64,000 bases of DNA from CAZRQL01 sp964602415. GTDB taxonomy: Bacteria > Bacteroidota > Bacteroidia > Cytophagales > Flammeovirgaceae. Shown here piece by piece: positions 44,901 to 52,732 of this stretch; position 1 is the first letter of the stretch; each line of letters begins with the position of its first letter. The position numbers and the translations under genes are program-made. The notes beneath the pieces are model-generated. The model saw nothing but the letters and a program-made list of their open reading frames with translations, made no database searches and had not been told where the DNA came from. Location: contig CAZRQL010000004.1 of assembly GCA_964602415.1 (NCBI GenBank), positions 86,018 to 150,017 on the forward strand, read 5' to 3'.

Positions 44901-45346
44901 GGGTCTGAGAGGGGAAGGTGTTCAAACTTCCCACCCCAGCGAATTCTATCGGCTTCTACCTCCCAAATCCAAATGCCTGTATCATGGCAAACGGTAGGGT
45001 ATTGTTTTTTGAGTAAAAATAAGACACCACTCGGTAAAACTTCAGTTTTAAAAGTATAGAAATACACCCCACCAAGTACATCGGTTACTTCAAGTTCGCC
45101 TTGCGTAGAGATACGGGCTTTGGCAATGGATTGGATATTTGATATATCTTTGGTAGTTAGGTGTTTGAGTATATTTATTTCATCCGAATCAATGTAGCCC
45201 AACAGTAACTTAGATTTGGAATTGACCCAAAATTCCTCGCCGTCCGCCGAAAACCAAATCCCATCCAATCCATCATTGATGATTATTTCAAAAGTTTGGG
45301 GATTTTCAAGAAGGCTTTGGTGCAATTGTTTGATTGTCGTTTTCAT
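41936..45346 (-). CDS. Soluble multi-PAS sensor histidine kinase
   Basis: A 1136-residue cytoplasmic kinase without membrane segments. Several PAS/PAC modules occupy about residues 1-900; their ends are marked by ILISFYDITRSF, LYGTFQDINARK, VVISFNDITERK, VGSSLDITLER and WYGYIYDITDRK. The dimerisation/phospho-acceptor helix contains YITSHNIRSYVANLLG (His about 928), the SHNxR type. The ATPase domain follows with NNLLTNAIKY (N-box, about 1032), DKGIGI (about 1071) and GRGLGLFF (about 1097). No response regulator is adjacent, so it is an orphan kinase. The signals are unknown; PAS domains can bind redox, light or small-molecule cues. Confidence 0.9.
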   Translation of the reverse strand: MKTTIKQLHQSLLENPQTFEIIINDGLDGIWFSADGEEFWVNSKSKLLLGYIDSDEINILKHLTTKDISNIQSIAKARISTQGELEVTDVLGGVYFYTFKTEVLPSGVLFLLKKQYPTVCHDTGIWIWEVEADRIRWGGKFEHLPLSDPDDKPSNFAQWLEMLDSEQNTDNFSQQIQEVVGGQLQTLSLTHRSKIRGQLRFFLLKINAIDRALDGRATALIGDYQDITLSKYKDEQQHLSEQLYYALFHSISDGLLILDKDFNILSFNNAVEKILSLDREQILNLKHRPFKIFKPNLSPYTVAELKELFATESQQFYQTSLGFQKAENEPLIWLKVRSWPLSSSLTGERHTILISFYDITRSFVTEQTLAKTKELLERSNAAARIGTWEVDLKTKTSIWSRVTREIHEVEPDFVSTVENGIQFYKEGYSRERIAQVVANAIEKGEPFDEELQIVTAKGNTVWVRALGLVEFEDGECKRLYGTFQDINARKKLEHELIKQNERLLVADEELRTNLEELTLIKQDLEESEAILASVSDSLPQAILLINRDFVVIYVNKAAKNFFARFNQNIYGLPFTNFLPSSVKQEISALVVQASDGEKIELERLIDFGEGPCWYDIKLFQAKMRDGEKLGVVISFNDITERKVAEFEFQKLAYEYEKVFQGTQDALFLIKVNSGKFVYLRSNQTHQRLTGIPLEKFRDKTPHELLGESLGDQIEANYLRCWNANQPIVYEEELTLPGGARIWRTTLTPVKTNLLNGYIVGSSLDITLERQAQTQKRELDERIEKIVQHLPGFIYQFVLRPDGSSYFPYVSSGVRMFGHSSEELLKDGRNAFRNIWDTDATLLAESIKTSARTLELWKHEWRKIGLDGKVIWLAGIASPERMPDGAMTWYGYIYDITDRKNQEQDTVKLLQITKDQNQVLNEYAYITSHNIRSYVANLLGINTLLRENPSDEQMLGLLDTTIKQLDDTIHAMNELLTIEHEASFQPQEGIHLLQAVEQNIVLLKSQIESHAELHIDIAPDIFVQAIPAYLDSIINNLLTNAIKYRKNFKKAEISISAYYDKDEVVFIVADKGIGIDLEKHRNRLFKMRSRFHEGTEGRGLGLFFTRRQVEAMRGSISVESTPDVGTTFTVRLKRYYV

Positions 45347-45394
45347 AATAAAATCAAATGCAAGTTGTAGAAAAAAAACAGAATATGTAGAATT

Positions 45395-45877
45395 TTACAG
45401 CAGCCTCTTCTCAAAAAGCCAAACATCTCTCCAAACCCCAAAATGGAGTCCCATTTTTTCTCTCACCCCCACAAGCCGAAAGCCCATTTTCTCGTGAAGA
45501 GATATACTTGCTTGATTTTCAGGAAATATAGCCGCCTGAAGACACCAAAATCCATTGCCCTGTGCAACTTCTATTAGTTGGGCAAGTAAAGCTCTTCCCA
45601 ACCCTTTGCCTCTTGCGGCAGCATCTATGTACAAGCTCACTTCGGCCAGTCCCCAAAGTGCTTTTTTGGTAGATACAGGCGAAAGTGCCGCCCATCCAAC
45701 TACTTTATTTTCAAGCTCAACCGCCAGCCTCCCAACCGGCAAATGCAATTGATCCCACTGATGCTCATCGGGACACTCCGTGTCAAAAGTGGATTGACGC
45801 TCTTGGATGGCCTGCTCATAAATCTGCAAAACCCTGACCATATCCTGCCCCTGCATCAATCTGATAAAAGCGTCCAC
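45395..45877 (-). CDS. GNAT N-acetyltransferase, phosphinothricin-acetyltransferase-like
   Basis: A 160-residue acetyl-CoA-dependent acetyltransferase. The acetyl-CoA loop is in ARGKGLGRALL (about 89-99), with the upstream strand LAEVSLYID and the downstream NQASISLHEKMGFRLVG (about 122-138), typical of the PAT/YncA branch that acetylates amino-acid analogues or methionine derivatives. It uses a GTG start at 45877. Its start is 29 nt from the divergent idi start, so regulatory signals for both genes share very little space. Confidence 0.85.
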   Translation of the reverse strand: MDAFIRLMQGQDMVRVLQIYEQAIQERQSTFDTECPDEHQWDQLHLPVGRLAVELENKVVGWAALSPVSTKKALWGLAEVSLYIDAAARGKGLGRALLAQLIEVAQGNGFWCLQAAIFPENQASISLHEKMGFRLVGVREKMGLHFGVWRDVWLFEKRLL

Positions 45878-45906
45878 TTTTCCTTTGTTTTATTTTAATT
45901 TACGAC

Positions 45907-46452
45907 ATGAATACAGACAAAAAAGAAATGGTGGTGCTCTGCGACAACACAGGAAAAGTGCTTGGCGAGATGGAGAAAATGCAAGCCCACCGAGAAGCCC
46001 GACTGCATAAAGCCTTCTCTATTCTGATTTTCAACAGCAAAGGAGAAATGCTTTTGCAACAGCGCGCCAAAACAAAATACCATTCGGGTGGGCTGTGGAG
46101 CAACACCTGCTGCGGACATCCCCGCCCACAAGAGGACAGTGCCGTAGCGGCTTTGAGAAGACTATACGAAGAAATGAGTATGGTCTGTACCCTGAAAAAA
46201 ATATTTACTTTCGAGTACCAAGCCCAATTGGACAAAGAGATGAGCGAACACGAACTCGATGAGGTCTTTATAGGCTACTGCGACGATTTGCCGCTTCCCA
46301 ATCCAAATGAAGTAGAAGATTTTAAATACCAAAGTCCGGCGGAGGTTTTGACGCAACTCAAATTTGCTCCCCACCGCTTCACGGTGTGGTTCAAAATATT
46401 GATGGAAAAACTTGAAGAAGCAGGCTTTTTCGGTAAAAAAAACACCCCTTGA
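45907..46452 (+). CDS. idi: Isopentenyl-diphosphate delta-isomerase, type 1
   Basis: A 181-residue Nudix-fold enzyme interconverting isopentenyl and dimethylallyl diphosphate for isoprenoid synthesis. The catalytic Cys is in NTCCGHPRP (about residues 61-69) and the catalytic Glu in HELDEVFIGY (about 116-125); HKAFSILIFN and LLQQRAKTKYHSGGLWSN are family hallmarks. The last codons and the stop are encoded by the terminator hairpin of the convergent SusCD operon. Confidence 0.95.
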   Translation: MNTDKKEMVVLCDNTGKVLGEMEKMQAHREARLHKAFSILIFNSKGEMLLQQRAKTKYHSGGLWSNTCCGHPRPQEDSAVAALRRLYEEMSMVCTLKKIFTFEYQAQLDKEMSEHELDEVFIGYCDDLPLPNPNEVEDFKYQSPAEVLTQLKFAPHRFTVWFKILMEKLEEAGFFGKKNTP

Positions 46453-46465
46453 GTGCAAGGGGTGT
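46434..46465 (-). terminator. Terminator of the SusCD operon, embedded in the idi 3' end
   Basis: On the minus strand ACACCCCTT (46465-46457) pairs with AAGGGGTGT (46450-46442) and is followed by eight T. On the plus strand the same bases encode the end of Idi; there is no T run in that direction. Confidence 0.85.
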
Positions 46466-46473
46466 CGGTCGTT

Positions 46474-47019
46474 TTACTTGTCTAATTCGGGGAATCCTGT
46501 TAGCCTAAAACCATAGTAATAAATAGTATCTTTATCTACTTCATTGTCTTTGAAGAGCTTAAAGTCTATGTTCAAAATGGCTTTGATGCTGATGCTGTCC
46601 CTACCGCTGGAGTGTTTGAAAATTTCTCCTGCAATCTCAATCTGAATGCTGTCTCTTGAGACTGTATCGGCTACACCTCCACCAAAATTGAAAAAAGTAT
46701 TTTCAACTGGCTTGCCTGTACCTGCGAACTTGCGAGCACCGCCGGCTGTGTTGATGGTAGCAAAAGCCCTCAAACCCAAAGGAGTAACAGTGCCTGAAAG
46801 GTGGTACAAATCGCCAATAACAATCTGGTTGGGGTCAGTGGACGAATTGTAGATGTGCATGTCTTCGGTCTCGTCGTTGTAGCTGTTATTGGAGAAAAAT
46901 TGCCCCCTATAATCGCCCGAAAATCCAGAAGATGCGGCTGGCAAAACCTGCTTTTGTTCAATTTCATTGCAGGCCATACCCAATAATAAAATACTAACAA
47001 TCAATAAGTTGTTTTTCAT
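46474..47019 (-). CDS. Lipoprotein, last gene of the SusCD operon
   Basis: A 181-residue lipoprotein with lipobox LLLGMAC (Cys17). The mature protein is Gly/Ser/Asn-rich with predicted beta strands (FSGDYRGQFF, IVIGDLYHLSGTVTPLGLRAFA, SIQIEIAGEIF). It probably lies on the outer membrane beside SusD. I do not recognise the family. It starts 12 nt after the preceding gene, so it belongs to the operon. It could be a substrate-binding accessory. Confidence 0.72.
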   Translation of the reverse strand: MKNNLLIVSILLLGMACNEIEQKQVLPAASSGFSGDYRGQFFSNNSYNDETEDMHIYNSSTDPNQIVIGDLYHLSGTVTPLGLRAFATINTAGGARKFAGTGKPVENTFFNFGGGVADTVSRDSIQIEIAGEIFKHSSGRDSISIKAILNIDFKLFKDNEVDKDTIYYYGFRLTGFPELDK

Positions 47020-47031
47020 TTGTTGTCAAGT

Positions 47032-47706
47032 TTAAAGTTTTAGAAAAACACGAAGGACTGCTCCAAAGTAAGTAGGGCCGTCTATAACAGACCACTGAAA
47101 GCCAGTGTCAGTAATTTTGGCATTGGCAACATACACTTCTTTGCCATTGACCCCGGGTTGAGGCGGCCCGACTATCGTATCTCCGTTTGTGTTAAAAAAT
47201 TGGAAGTCAAATATGTACTCCGGCCTTCCGGGTACGCCCCCTATGTTATTGGCGGAATAGTGACCATTGCCGAGTTTGGTAACAGGAAAAGTTGTTGTAT
47301 TGGTATTGCGGCGATAAGTACCGGAAATATCGCGGCTTTTGTTAGCCTCGCTCACAATCCCTACATAGCGCGCATCACTGATTTTAAAACCATCCACATT
47401 GACAGCAGTGTATTTGATTTGGTACACCCCCGGCACCGAGGTAGGTATTGAACTGAGCGGCGTGAACTTGCCCTCTGAAAATCGCGCAAACTGAACCGAG
47501 ACCTGAGCGTCTTTGGTGCCTTCTTTACCCACTGCGCCGGGGTCTTGGAAAGGAGTCCCGATGGGGTGGTTGATGATTCTGTCTCCGTTGAGCCTAATGG
47601 TAGGAAAAGTCGTGATTTTAGAAACCCCCATAGTGGTTTCTTTTTCACAAGAGAAAATCAAAAAGCAACAAGATACGGCAACGAAAAATGCAAATTTTGT
47701 TTTCAT
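47032..47706 (-). CDS. DUF5012/BT_2262-like Ig-fold lipoprotein
   Basis: A 224-residue lipoprotein (lipobox LIFSC, Cys20). Residues about 35-115 resemble the DUF5011/DUF5012 Ig-like domain: TIRLNGDRIINHPIGTPFQD, PGAVGKEG and GVYQIKYTAVNVDG. The C-terminal half is a second beta domain. Such proteins accompany SusC/SusD pairs in Bacteroidota and are thought to be surface-exposed binding modules. It sits between susD and the last lipoprotein of the operon. Confidence 0.75.
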   Translation of the reverse strand: MKTKFAFFVAVSCCFLIFSCEKETTMGVSKITTFPTIRLNGDRIINHPIGTPFQDPGAVGKEGTKDAQVSVQFARFSEGKFTPLSSIPTSVPGVYQIKYTAVNVDGFKISDARYVGIVSEANKSRDISGTYRRNTNTTTFPVTKLGNGHYSANNIGGVPGRPEYIFDFQFFNTNGDTIVGPPQPGVNGKEVYVANAKITDTGFQWSVIDGPTYFGAVLRVFLKL

Positions 47707-47724
47707 AATAATTTCATTTTTTAG

Positions 47725-49215
47725 TTAGTTAATATCCCACCAAACTTTTGTAGTTAGAGGGACTTGTGTAGGGGTATTGGGGTTTCTTTGGATTTCAGAC
47801 AGCGGGAAAAGGAGTCTTCTTGGGAAAATATTATTGGTTACATTTTCTTTGGAAGGCGAAAAAGGAAGTTTGGTCTCCGGTATGCGGGTTCGGTTGGTTT
47901 CAAAAAAAGACTCCAATCCTTCTCTGTTGCAGAGAGCAACCCATTTTTGGATGGCTACGGCCTCCAATTTTTCGGCAGTAGTTCCTTTGAACTCATAGAC
48001 TTGCCCCGGCCCCAAAAGACCCGCACTGCTTACGCCCAAAGAACTACAATGACTGCTTACGGCTTGGTTGTAGAGTGTTTGGGCATCGGCATCGGATTTG
48101 CCTGTCTCAGTAGGAAAACGCAAAATGGCCTCTGCCTGCAAGAGATAGCTCTCCGATACGGTCATAAAATAAACCGGTGTGGTGGCTTGTATATTGGGCT
48201 GGGCGAAGTTACGGTAGCCTTTGAGAGCTGTGCTGCTGTTGAAATCCCCCTGATCCAAGCCTCTAAACAAATTGCCTGTTTGGGAGCGGTTGTACAAACC
48301 GGGCAATCTGGGGTCATCGTCGGCAGGGTCTGCATTGTCACGGGTCAGGAATTTTATCATGGTATTGCTGGCCACTACGTCCACATAGCCGCGACGGGGA
48401 CTACCCGAAGCTATTTGGCTCTCGTAGAAGGGATTGCGTCTATTGACTTCAGCAGTAAACTGGCTCATGGTAGCGTCTGCTTCCAAAAACTTAGCTCCCG
48501 CGTCATAAAGTTTTTTGATGCCCGCCGCCGCAACCTGTGGTCTTTTGAGAGACTGACGAATGAAGATTTTGAGTTTCAAAGTATTGGCAAATCTTATCCA
48601 ATTGTCAAGACTGCCTCCATAGACCAAGTCGTCTTTGCCCGGAACAATTACTGAAGAAAGAGAAAAATCTTTCGCCAATGCCTGATCGAGTTTGGAAATC
48701 AGGCTGTCGTACACCAACTCCCCATCGTCAAATTTGGGGGCTGTGTTGCCAGCAGCTCCTTGTAAGGCTTCTCGATAAGGAATTTTGTCATACAAATCAG
48801 CCAACATTTGGAAGGTGTACGCTTTCATGGTTTCGGCCATCAGATAATAAATCCAGTTGCCTTTTGAAGCCGCAACCTTGGAAACATAGTCAAAGTCATT
48901 GAGCGCGCCTGAGTACAACTCTTGGTAAGCCCTCCCGTCCATCGCATCGGACTGCATATTGTATCGGTCAATGTTGACATATTGGGTGGCATCGGTGGCT
49001 TGCGTCCAATACTGCGACCAAAAGCAGCCCAGTACTTGGTAATTTACCCCGCCAAAAACATAGGCCGCCGAAGAAACAGCAGCAGGAAAAGTTATGGCCT
49101 CACTGGAAGAAGCAGGGTTGTTGGGGTCGGTGTTGATATCAAAAAAATTGGCACATCCGGTTGCCAGAAAAACGCCGGAAGCCAAAAAGATTCTTTTTAA
49201 TGTTTTCATTTTCAA
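47725..49215 (-). CDS. SusD/RagB-family outer-membrane lipoprotein
   Basis: A 496-residue lipoprotein with lipobox VFLATGC (Cys21). It belongs to the SusD-like group with the NTDPNNP motif right after the lipid anchor (about residues 28-34), and has the helical TPR-like core and late PLSEIQRNPNTP. SusD proteins cap the SusC channel and bind the nutrient at the cell surface. It starts 11 nt after the susC stop. No glycoside hydrolase or protease is nearby, so the ligand cannot be predicted. Confidence 0.92.
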   Translation of the reverse strand: MKMKTLKRIFLASGVFLATGCANFFDINTDPNNPASSSEAITFPAAVSSAAYVFGGVNYQVLGCFWSQYWTQATDATQYVNIDRYNMQSDAMDGRAYQELYSGALNDFDYVSKVAASKGNWIYYLMAETMKAYTFQMLADLYDKIPYREALQGAAGNTAPKFDDGELVYDSLISKLDQALAKDFSLSSVIVPGKDDLVYGGSLDNWIRFANTLKLKIFIRQSLKRPQVAAAGIKKLYDAGAKFLEADATMSQFTAEVNRRNPFYESQIASGSPRRGYVDVVASNTMIKFLTRDNADPADDDPRLPGLYNRSQTGNLFRGLDQGDFNSSTALKGYRNFAQPNIQATTPVYFMTVSESYLLQAEAILRFPTETGKSDADAQTLYNQAVSSHCSSLGVSSAGLLGPGQVYEFKGTTAEKLEAVAIQKWVALCNREGLESFFETNRTRIPETKLPFSPSKENVTNNIFPRRLLFPLSEIQRNPNTPTQVPLTTKVWWDIN

Positions 49216-49226
49216 AAATTTTTAGA

Positions 49227-52200
49227 TTAGAAAGAAAAACGCAGGTTGAAGCCCCAGTTGCGGGTGGTAGGTGTGGCACCAAAATCACCAAATGCCGACT
49301 CTATGCCCGTGCCAAAAGTGGTGGCTTCAGGGTCTTGGAACTGGTTGGATATGGGCACCCAAATAAGTAAGTTCCTGCCAGTAAATTGTATAGAGGCATC
49401 CCTAAACGGTGTTTTGCTCAATATCTTTTTGGGTAGCATGTACGTCAAACTGACTTCGCGGAGTTTGAGAAAATCTCTTTGGAGCATAAAAGTTTTGTCC
49501 AAATTGAAACCCCCTCTATCCCAAAAAGTCTGCAAATCGCCTCCTACATGGTGTCCGATGGGTGTGGTGTTGGGCGAGTACGTACCGTCTCCATTGTCCA
49601 CCACAGAGTTAGGTATCACAAAAGGCATACGGTTGTTGTAGGTAGTGGCGATGGCTGTACCCGAAAAATAATGAAGATCTACATTTCTGGAATAAATCAA
49701 CCCACCCCTTCGGGTATCAACGGTAAAACTCAAACTCAGTCCTTTGTAAGAAAAGGTATTGGTAAGCCCTGCAATGTACCGGTTCTGGCTATTGCCCAAA
49801 ATGGATTTGTTGGGGGCGATGACTGGATAGCCATCTGCTGCTCCGACTATAATTTTGCCGTCTTTGGTGTACTGGGGCGCATTGCCTCTAAAAACACCCA
49901 AAGGCTCTCCGGGTATAGCAAAATAGCCTATTGAGCTCAAGCCGCCGATTTGGAGTTCGGTTTGGCCGTCGGGCAAAGAAAGCAGTTTGTTTCTATTGGC
50001 AGAGTAGTTCAGGCTGGCATCCCAGCGGAAGCCTCGCCTTTTGATGGGAGTAATCCTGATGAGCATCTCAAAGCCTTTGTTTTCGACAGAACCTGCATTG
50101 ACGGTCTGGTTGGTGTAGCCCGAGGAGGCAGGTATTTGGCGGGTAAGAATCAAATCGGTCGTGGTGCGGTTGTAGAGCGTAAAGTCCAAACCGACAGCGT
50201 TTTTGAGAAATCTCAAATCAAAACCGGCTTCGTTGGTAACCACAAACTCAGGTTTGAGGCTGGGGTTGCCTATGGTATTGCCTACTTCATAAGACTGTAC
50301 GCCATTGGGAAGTGGATAGGTCAAACTGGTAAAACCGTCACTGTGGTCAGCAGACACAAACACAGGCTTGATTCGATAGACAGGTGCGTCGTTGCCGGTC
50401 AAAGAGTGAGCCAGTCTGAGTTTGCCATAAGAAAGGATTTTTTCATTGGTTTCAAGCAAATCTGTGAATACAAAGCCCGCGCTAAGTCCATAGAAAGGAT
50501 AGACATTTTTGCCGGCAGGCAATGTAGAAGATATATCAACCCTTCCGGCAGCGGTGAGGAACAAAAAGTTTTTGTAGCTCAACTCCGCCGTAAGATAGCC
50601 TGCCCCATTTCTGCGTCTGAAAATTGCTTGTTCGGTGGTAGGCCTTTCGGTGGAATTGCTAATGTGGTAAAATTCGGGTATCAAAAGAGTGGCTACAGAG
50701 GAGCTGAGTTCGGTATTTTCGCGGTGTTGGATATTGATACCTGCCATCACGTTCAGGCCAACCACCTCGTTGAGCTTGCGGTTGGCACTCAAAAATACGT
50801 CTGCGTTGAGCAGCCTCTCGGTAAAGACAGACTCCCTAACCGAGCCCGGGTTGGTGTTGGCTGAGTTGGGTGTAACAGGAGCTAAAATAGGTGCCCAGTT
50901 TTTGGAGCGCAAAGTTTGCAAATCTGTACCCATCCGAGTATTGAAACTAAGCCAATCGGAAATTTTGTATTTGAGGAAAGCGTTTCCATAAAACCGCTCC
51001 GTGCGTGCGTCGTTGCCAAATTTTTTCAAAACCAGCCAAGGGTTGATGGCGTAGGAGTTGTAAAAGCCATTCAAATCATTGAAAGGGTTGTCAATATCTT
51101 TCAAATCCAATAGGCTGATGTCTCTTGGGGTTTGTAAGATTTGGTTGTAAACCGAAGCACCTTGACCCGTTGGAGAGTACCCTTGGGTTGTTTTGGCGTA
51201 GTTAATCGAAAAAGAAGAAGTGATTCTGTCAGAGAGTTTGGTCTCTGTTCGGGCGGAAAAAGTATGCCGATTGTATCTATCAAAACCTGTAGGCATGATG
51301 CCATCGTGGTTGGCTACGCCATAAGACAGATAGTAAGAGCTATTTTGAGTGCCTCCGCTCACTGCTGCCGTGTAGGTCTGGATGATTCCGGTCTCAAAAA
51401 AGTCCTTTACGTTGTTGGGGAGGGCTTTGTAGGGTTTGAGTTGCTGTTGGTTGTTTACCTTTCTGCCCCAAAGCCTCATTTGACCGTTGAACTCAGGCCC
51501 CCAACTGGTGTTTTCGTCCAGCACTTCTTCACCAAAAAATCCTTGTCCGAATTGGTTTTGATAATTGGGCAATTTGAGAATATTTTCAAAATTGACCCCC
51601 GCCGTAAAGCTAACCGTTGGCTTTTGGTCTTTGCGTCCTTTTTTGGTTGTAATAAAGATTACCCCCTGAGCACCACGCGAACCGTATAGAGCCGTACCCG
51701 CTCCGCCTTGCATGATGGTGATGTCTTCAATGTCTTCAGGGTTTACGGCATTGATGCCGTTGCCCAAGTCAGTGCCTCCGTTTAAAGAGTTGCTGCCGTA
51801 GGAGGTGTTGTTCATGGGTACGCCGTCTATGACTATGAGCGGTTCGCTGTTGCCTATCCGAGCGTCTCCGCGAAGCACGATTCGGGTAGATGCACCCGGT
51901 GCACCCGAACCAACGGTGATATTAGCACCCGCCACCTTGCCTTGCAGCGATTGGAGCAGGTTGGCGTTGCGCCCTTGAGTCAAGTCAGTGTTGTTGAAAC
52001 TGGCACTGGTTACACCCAACCTTTTCTTTTCCGTCTCCAGACCCAAGGCCGTAACCACCACCTCAGAGAGCACTTCGGACTCGGTTTCCATCTCTACGTC
52101 AATCTCAGATTGTGAGCCAACCAAAAGCTCAACATCTTTCAATCCCACAAAGCTGAAAACCAGTATAGAGCTGTCGCTTGGCACTTCAATTGTGTACTGG

Positions 52201-52370
52201 CCTTCGGCGTTGGTGACAGTTCCTTGAGCAGAACCTTTGACCACAATGGTAACCCCCGGCAGAGGCGTTTTGTCTTCCTTGGCAAGCACCTTTCCGCTGA
52301 CTTGCCGCTGCGCCATGGTGTAGCCTCCAATCGTAAGGCAACACACGAGCATAAGTAGTTTTTTTCTCAT
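49227..52370 (-). CDS. SusC/RagA-family TonB-linked outer-membrane transporter
   Basis: A 1047-residue protein in the order: signal peptide (1-20), carboxypeptidase-regulatory-like beta domain (about 22-105; VLAKEDKTPLPGVTI), TonB-dependent plug (about 110-230; LLQSLQGKVAGANI, PLIVIDGVPMNN, DIEDITIMQGGAGTALYGSR) and a 22-strand barrel ending in GFNLRFSF. It imports a nutrient across the outer membrane using TonB/ExbBD energy. An ExbB/ExbD operon lies at 58457-60639. It heads a four-gene operon. Confidence 0.95.
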   Translation of the reverse strand: MRKKLLMLVCCLTIGGYTMAQRQVSGKVLAKEDKTPLPGVTIVVKGSAQGTVTNAEGQYTIEVPSDSSILVFSFVGLKDVELLVGSQSEIDVEMETESEVLSEVVVTALGLETEKKRLGVTSASFNNTDLTQGRNANLLQSLQGKVAGANITVGSGAPGASTRIVLRGDARIGNSEPLIVIDGVPMNNTSYGSNSLNGGTDLGNGINAVNPEDIEDITIMQGGAGTALYGSRGAQGVIFITTKKGRKDQKPTVSFTAGVNFENILKLPNYQNQFGQGFFGEEVLDENTSWGPEFNGQMRLWGRKVNNQQQLKPYKALPNNVKDFFETGIIQTYTAAVSGGTQNSSYYLSYGVANHDGIMPTGFDRYNRHTFSARTETKLSDRITSSFSINYAKTTQGYSPTGQGASVYNQILQTPRDISLLDLKDIDNPFNDLNGFYNSYAINPWLVLKKFGNDARTERFYGNAFLKYKISDWLSFNTRMGTDLQTLRSKNWAPILAPVTPNSANTNPGSVRESVFTERLLNADVFLSANRKLNEVVGLNVMAGINIQHRENTELSSSVATLLIPEFYHISNSTERPTTEQAIFRRRNGAGYLTAELSYKNFLFLTAAGRVDISSTLPAGKNVYPFYGLSAGFVFTDLLETNEKILSYGKLRLAHSLTGNDAPVYRIKPVFVSADHSDGFTSLTYPLPNGVQSYEVGNTIGNPSLKPEFVVTNEAGFDLRFLKNAVGLDFTLYNRTTTDLILTRQIPASSGYTNQTVNAGSVENKGFEMLIRITPIKRRGFRWDASLNYSANRNKLLSLPDGQTELQIGGLSSIGYFAIPGEPLGVFRGNAPQYTKDGKIIVGAADGYPVIAPNKSILGNSQNRYIAGLTNTFSYKGLSLSFTVDTRRGGLIYSRNVDLHYFSGTAIATTYNNRMPFVIPNSVVDNGDGTYSPNTTPIGHHVGGDLQTFWDRGGFNLDKTFMLQRDFLKLREVSLTYMLPKKILSKTPFRDASIQFTGRNLLIWVPISNQFQDPEATTFGTGIESAFGDFGATPTTRNWGFNLRFSF

Positions 52371-52568
52371 TTAGTTTGAAACTTTTAATTTCCCTGCAAT
52401 ACAGGTTGCTGCCAAGTTAGACATTTTCCATAAGTGGTTTATTGAAGTTTGTAATATGAATTTATGATGAATAAACAGTAAAAAAATAACTTATTGATTG
52501 TTATTATTTTAAATTAGCCAAGCAACCTTTTTTGCATTTCAAAAAATCATAAAACAGTTGCCTGTCGT

Positions 52569-52596
52569 AAAAAAAAAAAATGCAATTGTATTGCAT
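52569..52596 (-). terminator. Orphan terminator-like hairpin in the susC-mdh gap
   Basis: ATGCAAT (52580-52586) pairs with ATTGCAT (52590-52596). On the minus strand the hairpin is followed by a run of twelve T. No annotated minus-strand gene precedes it. Confidence 0.45.
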
Positions 52597-52707
52597 CTAA
52601 GCCTTTTCTATCACGTCCCTAAATTTAAAGCTCAGAAGTGAGGTACAAAAACAAGCCCGAGTTGAGAGAAATCAAGCAAGATATTTTTATGGCGTAAGGA
52701 CAATTGC

Positions 52708-52715
52708 TATATTCG
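52708..52715 (+). promoter_or_regulatory. mdh -7 element TATATTCG
   Basis: One mismatch to TAnnTTTG, 17 nt before the mdh ATG. Confidence 0.45.
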
Positions 52716-52732
52716 CGCAAAACTTATATTTT

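Larger units (their letters stand above)
52371..52732. other. Divergent regulatory region between susC and mdh
   Basis: AT-rich, with no gene. A weak -7-like TAACTTGG on the minus strand at 52412-52419 could serve susC. A hairpin with a poly-T tail on the minus strand lies at 52569-52596, and an mdh -7 element is at 52708. No sigma/anti-sigma pair or other regulator is encoded here. Confidence 0.5.

Noticed and set aside
49950..50864. Long open frame on the + strand opposite susC (also 47764-48654 opposite susD)
   Set aside because: The minus-strand SusC and SusD proteins are clear family members; the opposing frames have no recognisable domains, no signal sequence and no promoter, so they are mirror images of biased codon use.
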